Source of the DNA: CAVTYH01 sp963738835
GTDB lineage: Bacteria; Planctomycetota; Planctomycetia; Pirellulales; JADZDJ01
Assembly (NCBI GenBank): GCA_963738835.1
Contig: CAVTYH010000001.1
Span: 62,001-126,000, forward strand
Length of the DNA: 64,000 nucleotides
Direction of reading: 5' to 3'
The notes under the pieces were generated by a model. The model did no database searches. It had not been told where the DNA came from and was given only the letters and a program-made list of their open reading frames with translations. Below are positions 7,955-16,156 of the stretch, piece after piece. The translations under genes and the position numbers were made by a program. Position 1 is the stretch's first letter; each line of letters begins with the position of its first letter.

Positions 7955-10375
7955 TTATCGTGACAGTCCACCAAGCTCAATCGGTCCAAATGCGAATGGA
8001 ATAACTCCAGGTGTCGTCAAAGAGTCAACAGCGGGGGCTTGGCCAGGTATTGCTGTTGAAGGCAGGTCAAGGTTGTAAGTATTGAGGCCGTTTGGTTCAT
8101 TCACCTTGACTTCAATCTGTCCGCTGCCAACTTGGTTAATACCACGCTTGATACTATCGACATCATTTCAGGAGTCGAGCACTTCCCGCACTCAAGCGAA
8201 GTCGAACGGCATGGAAAACCGTAGTGTCAAGCTCTTGATTGGCATTTGCACACAAAATGATTGTTCCCGCTAGCCGCTTGCCCGATGCGTCAGCATCAAA
8301 CTCTGGCAATTGAGTGTCGCTGTCATAACAAGGTTTCCCGTCAAGCTCACAGTGAACCTTCGCGGTCGCTTTTCCAACCTGTTCAACTTTGATTTTGAAT
8401 CTGTGCCGCTTGTTCGGAGTCAGTTCACGCACTGCCGTAAAACCACCTCCCCCAATTCCTGGACCGCTAAATTGAGCTTGAACCGATGCCCCGGTCGGGG
8501 TCGGCGAACCCCGACTTTGAAGTGACAATGAACATTTGACGTTGCCGACAGGGATCGTGACAAATTCCCCATCGTGAAAAGTATGTCCAGAGTCGGTAAA
8601 TTCGATTTCAAGTTCGTATGATCCGTCACGCGAAATTGTAATGGGAATCAAGAGCTTGCCGGATTCTTGCTGCGAAATAATATCGGAATTCTTGCGCTGC
8701 CAAATGCCATCAAGCGAATGCGTTTCTGGTTCGACCATTGCCAGAATATCCATAGATTCGCCAACTTGAATTGGTGAAATCTGATTGGAGATTTCTTGTA
8801 GCCGCGATTCAGTTGAGGTTTTGGTCAGTCCAGTTAATTTTGGGATGGCCCGACTAAACACAGGGCAGCCCGACCAAGCAAGATTTTCTTGGTTAGGCTA
8901 TCTTGCTCTTTATTCGCTGCATCGTGCCACGCTTTTGCCAGTTCAATCTGTGCCTCTGGTTTTGTTGGAGCATCAAAATCGTGCTTTGCGAGACTATTAA
9001 GCCCTTAAGATTGTCACCGTTCGACCATAACGGCAATCCGACCTTCCAATTATTTTTGTATAAACACAAAAACTTTCCCCACGCCTGCGCCGCTTCAACA
9101 TCTTCCGGTGCCTGAGAAAGTTTTTCCTTGTACGGTTTCACCAAAGTGTATGCGGCTTCTACCTCACTAAGTTGCCCAGCAGAATCAGTCAATAGTCTTT
9201 GGAATATCTTATCTGGTGTTGAATCAGCTTCATGTTTGGCGTTGCTCAGAAATTGCTTTGCCGAGCCGTAACGATCTTGCTGAACAGCGTCTACAACTAG
9301 AGCCAGCCAATATCGGGCAATGTCTCTATGTTCCGTTGAACTTTTGGCCCAGTTGGCAGCCGCTTTCACCGCAGCTTGTTTCTTTTCCGCTAAATCAATG
9401 TTAAAAAGTCGGGCCATTTCGTTGAGAGCAACCCAAGAGCTCATTACACTGGCCGATTTCAGCAGACGTATTAGCAGCCAAATCCAATAAAACAAACTTG
9501 GCTGTTAAATCATCATTTGTTTCCGTGGCCATGTTGAGCAGACGATTTGCCAACTGCGTCTTTTGCTCTAACTCCGAAAACCGTTCCATATCCTTCACGG
9601 CATCGACATTGATTACAACTCCAGGACCGCTAGGCAGATTTAGATTTGATTTGGCCACGTCGGTCAAATGGAGATCGGCGATATGCTGCTTGGCTGCTTT
9701 CTGTGCTGCATCGCTCGGCACTGGCAACTTCGCAGCCACCGGCGGAGCTACAGCAGGCGGAACTTTTTGTATGATCGGCGGAGGATTTTGGGGCGGTTCT
9801 GTTGAACTCGTCGTTGATGCTTCGTTGCCTGCATTATCATTTATTCCAGTTGTTGCAGTCGATGCTGGCGAAGGCTCAACAACCGCTTTTTCAGCCGGGC
9901 CGGGAATCGGGATGTGAGTCGTTGGCGGAGGAGAATCAACCCTTTCGGTAAATGGCGATTGCTTTGGGTTGTTTGCGATCAATTTTTCTTCGTGGTTGTT
10001 TTGGTTTATGGCGAGCAAAACCAAAACTAAAATCACAAATGCAGCCGCCGTAGCAATCCATACAATTGCTCCGCTATTTGATTTTTTCTTTCGCTGGGGC
10101 TTGGGGCGTATGTTGATGTCTGCAAACTGCGATGGTTCAGGAATCGCGATCAAAGCAAATTGCTCTTGCCCAAGCGTTTCGTCATATTTTCTGCGTTTTG
10201 ACGGATTCGACAAAACCTCAAAAGCTTTTTGAATGCGCACAAAACGAACCTTTGCCTCTGCTTCACGCCCAGGGTTTCGATCCGGGTGAAACTTCTGGGC
10301 AAGTATTCGGTAAGCTTTATCAATTTCTTCGGGAGAGGCCGAAGGCTTTAGGCCGAGTTCGTCGTAATGTGTCAC
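7955..10375 (-). CDS. J-domain membrane protein with planctomycete-type helical and beta-sandwich domains (three frame breaks)
   Basis: Starts MTHYDELGLKPSASPEEIDK with the J-domain HPD motif (QKFHPDRNPG) and RKYDETLGQ, so it likely engages an Hsp70. A membrane span (AIVWIATAAAFVILVLVLLA) near residue 110 is followed by a Pro-rich linker. Then comes a helical domain (LANRLLNMATETNDDLTAKF; NEMARLFNIDL; LYKNNWKVGLPLWSNGDN; CFSRAIPKLTGLTK) and a C-terminal beta-sandwich (DGSYELEIEFTDSGHTF, VHCELDGKPCYD). These last two domains are ones I associate with planctomycete multi-domain proteins. Frames break near 9440, 8940 and 8163; the total span is a multiple of three (807 codons). The tail after 8163 (VKVNEPNGLNTYNLDLPSTA) ends at a TAA at 7955. 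Either decaying cargo or assembly indels. Confidence 0.7.
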
Positions 10376-10597
10376 GATCAGAAACCCCTGCTGGGTGGCG
10401 GTCTATCCTGGCAGAGTCTAGGATACTGCAAAACCCATCTTAAAACTACCAAACGGCGAACCGCCTGGCGGCTATGAATTTCGCAACGATGCCGGCTCAG
10501 GACATGACTTCACAGCAAGTGACGACCGTTTTCACGGACTGCCCGCAGGCGTCTAGCGGCGTGGACTGTAAGGAGCGAAGTGGGTTGCGCTGTGAAC

Positions 10598-10626
10598 TTG
10601 ATACAAAGCAAGCGCATCGTTTATGA
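10598..10626 (+). promoter_or_regulatory. Candidate sigma-70 promoter for tRNA-Gln
   Basis: TTGATA (10598-10603), 17-bp spacer, TTATGA (10621-10626), followed 13 bases later by the mature tRNA 5' end. The -35 is good, the -10 weak. Confidence 0.45.
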
Positions 10627-10638
10627 TGGCGGCGGTCT

Positions 10639-10709
10639 TGCCCGGTAGTGTAACGGTAGCACACGGCTCTTTGGAAGCCGGCGTTCAGGTTCGAATCCTG
10701 GCCGGGCAG
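10639..10709 (+). tRNA. tRNA-Gln(TTG), element-borne
   Basis: Acceptor TGCCCGG pairs with CCGGGCA. D-arm GTGTAACGGTAGCAC, anticodon arm CGGCT-CTTTGGA-AGCCG (anticodon TTG) and T-arm with TTCGAAT follow, discriminator G, no encoded CCA; 71 nt. It lies inside the element that splits a different tRNA-Gln(TTG) on the opposite strand and differs from that gene in acceptor and anticodon stems, so it is not a copy made by the insertion. Confidence 0.93.
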
Positions 10710-10738
10710 TTTGTCAGATATGGGCGCAGTAAGCGCGG

Positions 10739-10771
10739 AACAAAAGGCCCGTCTAACCGGGCTTTTTTGTT
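10739..10771. terminator. Bidirectional-looking intrinsic terminator after tRNA-Gln
   Basis: AACAAAAGGCCCG, loop TCTAA, CCGGGCTTTTTTGTT: a GC stem extended by A/T pairs with T-runs on both strands, 30 bases downstream of the tRNA. Confidence 0.8.
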
Positions 10772-10867
10772 GCGCGAATCCTGGCGATTAGTTACCAGCA
10801 ATTCGATCGAAGGCCAACTATAATGGCCTCCGGATTTCACGGTCAATTGAGGAATAAAACAATGAAT

Positions 10868-11009
10868 CGGCCGCTCAGCGGCCGCCCAACAACCGAATGA
10901 CGCGCAAGCGTCGAGTATCTGCTTCCTGCAAAACCGGCAACCTGGGCCGATAGGCCCTTGAGAGTTCAGAAGCGGTGCTTGAGCCGCGCCCTCGCATGGG
11001 GGCGCTGGC
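10868..11009 (+). ncRNA. Highly folded leader RNA candidate upstream of the excisionase-like gene
   Basis: Four tight hairpins in 142 bases: CGGCCGC-TCA-GCGGCCG (10868-10884), GACGC-GCAA-GCGTC with a GNRA tetraloop (10899-10912), GGGCC-GATA-GGCCC (10944-10957), and GCCGCGCCC pairing with GGGCGCTGGC across a short loop with one bulge (10983-11009). A fifth, looser pairing is possible around 11018-11055. There is no coding frame. It lies between the tRNA terminator and the start of the HTH gene at 11113, so it could be its 5' leader or an independent RNA. It matches no RNA family I recognise. Confidence 0.5.
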
Positions 11010-11112
11010 CGGGTACTGTTCTGGACGCCCCTTGCCGGGGGTTGCAGGAACGGCCCTGTGTCAGCGCTTCCTTTTCTGCGCCAAAAGCGCCTAACAATGC
11101 GAGGGTTTCAGC

Positions 11113-11388
11113 ATGGAAAAGACATTAACACCACCCCAAGTTGCACGGCTTCTGCGAGTTCGTCGCGAAAAGATTATGGCTTGGATTCGCACCGGTGAGC
11201 TTAGAGCTTTCAATGTCAGCACTAACTTTCGTCCGCGATACCGGATCGAGGAATCCGAATTGGAGGCATTCAAGCTCCGCAGAGCAGCGGTGGTTCAACC
11301 AAAGGTTGTCCGCCGTCGCAGAAAATCGCTGCCTCCGGTGAAAGACTATTTTCCAAACCTCCATTTCAAGCCCCAGAAGCGCCTGTAG
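11113..11388 (+). CDS. Excisionase-like / MerR-type helix-turn-helix DNA-binding protein, 91 residues
   Basis: MEKTLTPPQVARLLRVRREK followed by IMAWIRTGELRAFNVS and RYRIEESELEAFKLRR is the winged-HTH layout of the excisionase/HTH_17 family, with a basic C-terminal tail (VVRRRRKSLPPVKDYF). Such proteins bind att DNA to direct excision, or act as small regulators. It sits 130 bases from the right attachment core, with three GGTGTCGT repeats in between, which favours a recombination-directionality role. Intact, with a long structured leader. No integrase partner is in the element. Confidence 0.75.
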   Translation: MEKTLTPPQVARLLRVRREKIMAWIRTGELRAFNVSTNFRPRYRIEESELEAFKLRRAAVVQPKVVRRRRKSLPPVKDYFPNLHFKPQKRL

Positions 11389-11468
11389 CAGGTGTCGTCT
11401 GTGTCCTTGTTTTTCTCGAATACCACACCCGTTTTCGGGTGTAGCTGGTGTCGTAACAGGTGTCGTAA
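11389..11468. promoter_or_regulatory. Three GGTGTCGT direct repeats beside the right attachment core
   Basis: CAGGTGTCGTC (11389), CTGGTGTCGTAA (11445) and CAGGTGTCGTAA (11457), with an ACACCCG/CGGGTGT hairpin at about 11424-11442 between the first two. Position 50-130 bases from the core and the same orientation suggest arm-type recombinase or excisionase binding sites; the hairpin could instead terminate the excisionase-like gene. Confidence 0.5.
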
Positions 11469-11520
11469 GAAAATGACGACAATAAAGTGCGAGAAAACCC
11501 GGTGTTTTTGAAGAAGGCAA

Positions 11521-11562
11521 AGGGAGCCAAAATCCCTAGTGTTACCATTACACCACCCGGTA
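11521..11562 (-). tRNA. 5' half of the split tRNA-Gln(TTG)
   Basis: The minus strand gives acceptor TACCGGG, D-arm TGGTGTAATGGTAACACTA and anticodon arm AGGGATTTTGGCTCCCT, then diverges into element sequence with no T-arm. It is the partner of the 3' half at 7613-7659; both contain the 16-bp core. Confidence 0.85.
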
Positions 11563-11741
11563 GTACCGCAATCGATGGCCAGGCCGCCAATTGCTGGACC
11601 TGAGTTTAGCAATTCCGCCGGTTTATGAACAAGACGTCGCTGGCAGACGGCTGGGACAATCGCGGCATCGCCAATTGCAGATTTAGCAGCTCGCAAGGCA
11701 TCCCGTATCACTCGCGAAGCGGTTACGAAATCGCCCGCAGC
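11563..11741. other. Non-coding stretch between the element and the fucosidase gene
   Basis: About 180 bases upstream (minus-strand sense) of the ancestral tRNA-Gln and downstream of the fucosidase stop. No recognisable gene, promoter or hairpin of note. Confidence 0.4.
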
Positions 11742-13465
11742 TCACTTCAAATTCAACCCGGCAATGCGTAGTGCGTAAGGGCCGTCGCCGGGGTCGGTGG
11801 CGGGGAGTTGAATTTTCAGCCCGGTAGTTTCCTGGGTGAATTTTAGCCCGCCGTCGGTGCCCAGCAGGTTGATCGCCGTGGGCGCGCCGGTGGTGCCGCC
11901 CTCGGGCAGCGAGGCAATGGTCACTTCGCCAGTTTTCGGCCAAGTCGCTAAAAATGCGTACAGCACTCCGTCTTTCGTCGTGTAACGGAGATTGCCTGTC
12001 GATTCGCGATCGCCCGCTTCACTGGCGACGCTTTCACCGGTTTTCGCCCACGGCTGCGTACCGTAGATGGCTTCGCCGTTCACTTTCAGCCAGCGGCCCA
12101 GCGCGCAGACATTCTTGCTGGTCTTCAGGAATCGAGCCGTCTCCCTTGGGCGAAACATTGAACGCGATGACACCGTTGCGGCTGACCACGTCGATCAGAG
12201 TGTTGATGAGTGAGCGTGGATTTTTTGCCCGGGTGCGGCCTTCGACATAACCCCAGGTGCCCGCCAATGGCTCGTGAACCATCCAAGTGAAATCGGTCAA
12301 TTGTTTGGCGCCCGCCCCAGGCCTTCGAAATCTTGCACCCCGCCGGCGATGAAGCAGGTGCCTTTGCCGGTGAGCGTCACCTCTTTGCCCCACTGGTGCG
12401 CGCGGTTCAGGTAATACGCCGCCACCTTCAATTTGAGAGGGTCGAACACGCGGTGGTTCAAGCCGTTGTCGAACCACAGCACGTCGGGCTGGTACTGGTC
12501 GATCAGCTCGATGTTCTTCTCAACCCAATTCGCCAGAAACCGCACCAAGCGTTCGTCGCTATGGTTGGTCCAGTAAAAATCTTCGTAGCCGGGCGTGTTC
12601 AAATCGGTCTTCACCGAGGCGGGAATGTTTTTGGTTTCGATGAAATCGTAATGCTCGATGTTGTGATTCGTGACGCCAAACTTCATTCCCTTGGCACGCA
12701 CCGCCGCGCCCAACTCGCCGATGAAATCGCGCTGAGGGCCGGTCTTCATGCTGTTGAACGGATTCACCTTGCTGTCCCACAGCGAGTATCCATCGTGGTG
12801 CTCAGCCGTCGGCATCACCCAAGTTGCGCCGCTGGCCTGAAAAATTTCGGCCCACTGGTTAGGGTCGAACTTCGGCAGCGTGAACTGCGGAATGAAGTCT
12901 TTGTAACCGAACTGGTCGAGCGGCCCGAAATGCTGGGCGTGCCAATTCCGATCGGCGGCGCTAGAGTACATGTGCTTTTCGTACCACTCACTGCCGTGCG
13001 CCGGAATGGAATACAAACCGAAGTGAATGAAGATGCCCAGCTTTCCGTCCTGCATCCACTTGGGCATCTGGTAATGCTCGTCAACCGACTGCCAAGTGGG
13101 TTTCACAGGTCCTGCAACGTCCGGTAGCTTGGCCAGCGCCGCCGCCGCGGTCGATTGCTCCGGCGTGGTGTGCGGACTCATCCCCCAATTACCCCGACTC
13201 TCGACCGGCAAGCCGCCGACGGTCGCCCGCTGCGCCCGCGAGCCCCCAGCTCTGCGGAAATCTCGACGCCAGCAATCGCACTCTCTTTCAACTCCGCCAG
13301 CGACTTCGCTACCACTTGCTGCCCCCGCTGTTGCGCTCCGGCAAATTCCGAAGTGATCGCGATGAAACCCGCCATCATCGCAAACGTCGCAAAGCCGGCG
13401 AGCTCGGGATGAATCCGGCGCCCCCAGGTAATCCATGATTTTTGAAGTTGAGCAAATAGAACCAC
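11742..13465 (-). CDS. GH29-type alpha-L-fucosidase, exported (about three frame breaks)
   Basis: Hydrolyses alpha-L-fucosyl residues, typical of planctomycetes feeding on sulfated polysaccharides. The middle frame carries the domain: MPKWMQDGKLGIFIHFGLYS, SEWYEKHMYSS, WVMPTAEHHDGYSLWDSKVN and YQPDVLWFDNGLN, where the Asp of WFD is the position of the GH29 nucleophile. A second frame has NTLIDVVSRNGVIAFNVSPK then GDGSIPEDQQ, and a third has GRWLKVNGEAIYGTQPWAKT to the C-terminal IAGLNLK. The N-terminus at 13465 (MVLFAQLQKSWITWGRRIHP, ELAGFATFAMMAGFIAITSE) is in yet another frame and resembles an export segment. Breaks lie near 13190, 12300 and 12150. Either indel errors or a pseudogene. Confidence 0.8.
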
Positions 13466-13680
13466 CGTGTCACCACCTTGGATGTTAAATCAACAGAAAC
13501 CCGCATTGCCCCACTCAGACGCTCAATTATTTTGCGGTAGCGTCTTGCTCTTCCTGTTCGCTGAGTTTTGCCATGACGTGGCCCCTTGAGGTTCCGCCTA
13601 GCCTAACCGGCGGCCGGGAAGGAAGCAACTGAGCGGGGCCGCGGAGGAAGCGAACACCGCTCGGTGGCCTAAAACACGGC
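13466..13680. other. Intergenic region upstream of the fucosidase gene
   Basis: About 215 bases without a coding frame; presumably holds the fucosidase promoter (minus). Nothing else recognised. Confidence 0.35.
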
Positions 13681-13710
13681 TTGACAATTAAAACATATGT
13701 ACACTATAAT
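13681..13710 (+). promoter_or_regulatory. Near-perfect consensus sigma-70 promoter without an obvious gene
   Basis: TTGACA, an 18-bp A/T-rich spacer containing ATATGTACAC, then TATAAT. Downstream (13711-14645) there is no recognisable coding gene, only repeats, so the transcript would be non-coding or the promoter a relic. Confidence 0.65.
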
Positions 13711-13828
13711 TTAGCGTGGAACTTCCGGTGCGGGCAAGGTGCCGGGTCGGCCAGGGGCCGAGAACGCGAGCCGGGGTGCATTCCGAAGGTCAAACCACAA
13801 ACCGCACGGGGCAGGGGAGCAAAGCGGC

Positions 13829-13872
13829 ACCCTCGCCCCAACCCTCTCCCGTCGAGGGAGAGGGAGAGGGAG
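13829..13872 (-). repeat. Palindromic repeat element copy, reverse orientation
   Basis: CCCTCGCCCCAACCCTCTCC followed by CGTCGAGGGAGAGGGAG, the reverse orientation of the copies at 4045 and 5966. Confidence 0.8.
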
Positions 13873-14002
13873 TTCATGCAGTGCAGCTCGCCGCAGGCAG
13901 TTCGACAAGTTTGCCGCACGAAAAGGACACGGGACATGAGATTGAGCACTGGCACTGGCAAAGCGGAGGTGAGGTGGACATGCGAGCGGACGAATGTTCG
14001 AA

Positions 14003-14400
14003 ATTCCCGAGCGAATCGCTGTTTTTGCCGGCCACATGTCCACCCCATGTTTTTATTTTTGTGCGCGTCTTCTTCCATCGCGCGCTGGCGGACGCAAATC
14101 CATGACCTTGATCGATCACATATTCAATGCGGCGGTGATGCGGCGATGTTCGCCCGCGAAAGTGCGAATTTCCCGAGCGAAACGTGGATTTTGCGCCGCG
14201 CATTGTCGCCTCGATTTTCTATTTTCTTGCGCGGCGTCGTGCTTCGCATCCTCAACCCCCTCACCCCGACCCTCTTCCATCGAGGGAGAGGGAGACAGGC
14301 GGAAGAGAGCGAGGGAAAAGTGCGGCGCGAAAGACCGCGATTTTCTCGGGAAAAACAAGGCACTTTGTCATCGACTTTTTATTTTCTTGCGCAGCGCGCA
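14003..14400. repeat. Three-copy degenerate tandem repeat, period about 160 bases
   Basis: Two landmarks recur together three times. A C/GAATTTCCCGAGCGAA...TTTTGC block lies near 14003, 14166 and 14335, and a T-rich TTTTTATTTTCTTGCGC-like block near 14047, 14211 and 14371. Spacing is about 160-164 bases. The palindromic element at 14255-14295 is inserted between copies two and three. No credible protein is encoded. Confidence 0.55.
14255..14295 (-). repeat. Palindromic repeat element copy, reverse orientation
   Basis: CCCCTCACCCCGACCCTCTT followed by CCATCGAGGGAGAGGGAG. Confidence 0.8.
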
Positions 14401-14645
14401 GAAAAACGCAAAAAACGTCGGGAAAAACGAAGCAAATCAAAAATCACTCCGCGATGCGCTGCACAAGTGAGGGTAAAGATGTGCAAAATGTTCGAGAAAA
14501 ACGCGGTTTGACGAGCGGCGATGTTGTACAAGAAGGCGAACAGGAAGGCAGAAAACAGAAGGCGGAAATCAGGGCGAGGCGGGGAAATCTCCGGTCGCTT
14601 ACGCTCCCGGCTCGCCAAGTTCCACCGCCTACCACTTACCGCCTA
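14401..14645. other. Non-coding stretch downstream of rex
   Basis: Contains a GGCAGAAAACAGAAGGCGGA-type simple repeat (14543-14570), like the one inside the pseudouridine synthase, and GGTCGCTTACGCTCCCGGCT, similar to a stretch in the radical SAM gene around 4998. No gene seen. Confidence 0.4.
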
Positions 14646-15308
14646 CTACTGGCCGCGGGTCATAACGGCGAAAGAGAGGCGTTCCAGTTCCATGGCCAGA
14701 TCGACGCCGACCAGGCTGACCATCGGCGGCAGGACGATGGTCACTGGAGCGAAATTCACGATGCCTTCGACGCCGGCCGCCACCAGTTTGTCGGCCACCG
14801 ATTGGGCGGCGGCGGCGGGCACAACGATCATGCCGAGTTTAATGCCATGTTCGCGCACCACCTCAGACAAGCGATCGAGATGATAAATCGGCACTCCTTC
14901 AATGGCGCTGCCGGTTTTTTCGGGCTCGACATCGAAGGCCGCCACGATGCGGAAGTTCTGCCGGCCGAAGCCACGGTAGCCCAACAGGGCGCGACCCAGG
15001 TTACCCACACCAACCATAGCGACCGACCACGTGCGATCGGTTCCCAAAATGTGGCGAATGGCCGAGATCAACTCTTCGCAACGGTACCCAATGCCCGGAT
15101 AGCCGAAGTGGCCGAAGTAAGCCAGGTCTTTGCGAACCTGGGCATCGGTCAGACCGAGCAAATTGCCAAGATGCCCGGAGCTGGTGGTCTGATGTCCGTC
15201 GCGCACCAGGTGCTGCAATTCCCGCAGGTACAGGCTGAGCCTGTTAACGACGGCCTTGGGAACGGCGCCCTCGGATTCGATCGGCGGCTTGTTTTTGGGC
15301 TGATTCAT
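14646..15308 (-). CDS. rex: Redox-sensing transcriptional repressor Rex
   Basis: Rex senses the NADH/NAD+ ratio and represses fermentation and respiration genes. N-terminal winged helix: VVNRLSLYLRELQHLVRDGH, SGHLGNLLGLTDAQVRKDLA with YFGHFGYPGIGY. Then a Rossmann NAD-binding domain: VAMVGVGNLGRALLGYRGF, IVAAFDVEPEKTGSAIEGVP, GMIVVPAAAAQSVADKLVAA, GIVNFAPVTI. I take the ATG at 15308 (MNQPKNKPPIESEG), giving 220 residues, normal for Rex. The open frame upstream to 15398 is translated spacer repeat (SVVSHPLSVATDYGPLT), not protein. Confidence 0.93.
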   Translation of the reverse strand: MNQPKNKPPIESEGAVPKAVVNRLSLYLRELQHLVRDGHQTTSSGHLGNLLGLTDAQVRKDLAYFGHFGYPGIGYRCEELISAIRHILGTDRTWSVAMVGVGNLGRALLGYRGFGRQNFRIVAAFDVEPEKTGSAIEGVPIYHLDRLSEVVREHGIKLGMIVVPAAAAQSVADKLVAAGVEGIVNFAPVTIVLPPMVSLVGVDLAMELERLSFAVMTRGQ

Positions 15309-15635
15309 GCGGCGGGAAGAAGCGTGCTTGGTCGGAGGTGGAATCGTCAGTGGTCCGTAGTCAGTTGCAACGGACAAGGGATGACTGACAACGGACAATC
15401 ACTCCCATTCAACGCATGCCATGTTCATGGGATGAAACTGGCATACTGTAAATCATGGCTTTCGGCCCAACAAGGCAATTCTGCGAGGCGCATGCAAACG
15501 CCCCAGCCACGGCTTGGGGTCGTGAAAGGGGCGTCGCGGCTTGGGAAGCTTGAATCCGCCCGAGATTTGCGTGCTTGGTCTCGGGGAAGTTGTGTTCCAC
15601 TAGTCGGTCAGGTGGTTGGCCGTATCGGGAGCAAT
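15309..15635. repeat. Repeat-rich spacer upstream of rex
   Basis: 15345-15400 holds the GTCAGTGGTCCGTAGTCAGT / CAACGGACAA word repeat beside the rex start. 15497-15532 has a CGCCCC...GGGGCG hairpin that could end the pilin or rex-divergent transcript. No gene recognised. Confidence 0.45.
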
Positions 15636-16072
15636 TTAATCGCTAACCGGCTCATATTGCCATCCGCCGTTGCCGGAGCTGGCCGTCGGCGGGAAGGTGT
15701 TGATTTGGGTCACGGTGTTCTTGCCATCGTATGGATTGGCCGGCAGGTTGCCGCCTTGGACATACGGGCCGAACGGATAGGTAGGGCTACTGGTGGCGTT
15801 GGTGGTGCCATTAACGTCGGTGGCCATGGTCAGTCCTGGCAGCTTGCCGGAAACGATGCCGGCACCGCGCCATTGTGTTGCAGCTTGTACATTTCGATTT
15901 GCGAGCGAAGGGCGTGCAGGTTGAATTTCAGAGCGCTACTCTTGGCATCATCGGTCGAGGAGGCAAACTGCGGAATGATGGTTGCCGCCAAAACGGCCAT
16001 CATGACCACGACAATGAGCACCTCGATCAGCGTAAATCCGCCGCGTTTGAGCTGCAAAGACCTGGCTTGCAT
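15636..16072 (-). CDS. Type II secretion pseudopilin, GspG-like (one frame break near 15835)
   Basis: From the ATG at 16072: MQARSLQLKRGGFTLIEVLI continuing VVVMMAVLAATIIPQFASST. This is a prepilin leader with cleavage expected before F in G-FTLIE, then the hydrophobic N-helix. DDAKSSALKFNLHALRSQIE follows. After HNGAVPA the frame shifts to MATDVNGTTNATSSPTYPFG and ends NPYDGKNTV...GGWQYEPVSD, matching the major pseudopilin C-terminal region. The span is one base short of a multiple of three (about 145 residues). An alternative ATG at 16156 would give an unusually long leader. It stands alone; no other secretion genes are adjacent. Confidence 0.82.
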
Positions 16073-16156
16073 TTCTTGATTCGTGAGCGCTTGAAATTTT
16101 GTGGCGAACGACTCTTCGTCGTATCGTTGAGAAAACGTGCCAATGCAGGTTTCCAT

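Larger units (their letters stand above)
7644..11536. mobile_element. 3.9-kb integrated element splitting tRNA-Gln and carrying its own tRNA-Gln
   Basis: Bounded by the two 16-bp cores within the halves of tRNA-Gln. Contents: a gene fragment cut off at the left core (7660-7940), a DnaJ-membrane gene (minus), an intact tRNA-Gln(TTG) with promoter and terminator, a highly folded leader, an excisionase-like gene and short direct repeats next to the right core. No integrase gene is visible inside, so it is either a satellite mobilised in trans or a remnant. Neither junction regenerates the tRNA, unlike most tRNA-targeting elements; the carried tRNA-Gln has the same anticodon and presumably substitutes. 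Confidence 0.75.

Noticed and set aside
11085..11105. GCGCCTAACAATGCG resembling the left end of an integron attC site
   Set aside because: No matching GTTRGGC partner with imperfect inverted repeats nearby and no integron integrase; chance similarity.
7613..11562. Interpretation of the tRNA-Gln split as a self-splicing intron or a natural trans-spliced split tRNA
   Set aside because: 3.9 kb with several genes, opposing-strand genes and a perfect 16-bp direct repeat fits site-specific integration far better; no group I or II core is visible.
13681..16079. Long plus-strand frames across 13.7-16.1 kb (276 and 631 residues)
   Set aside because: They run through palindromic repeats and antisense to rex and the pilin; composition is low-complexity and no domain is recognisable.
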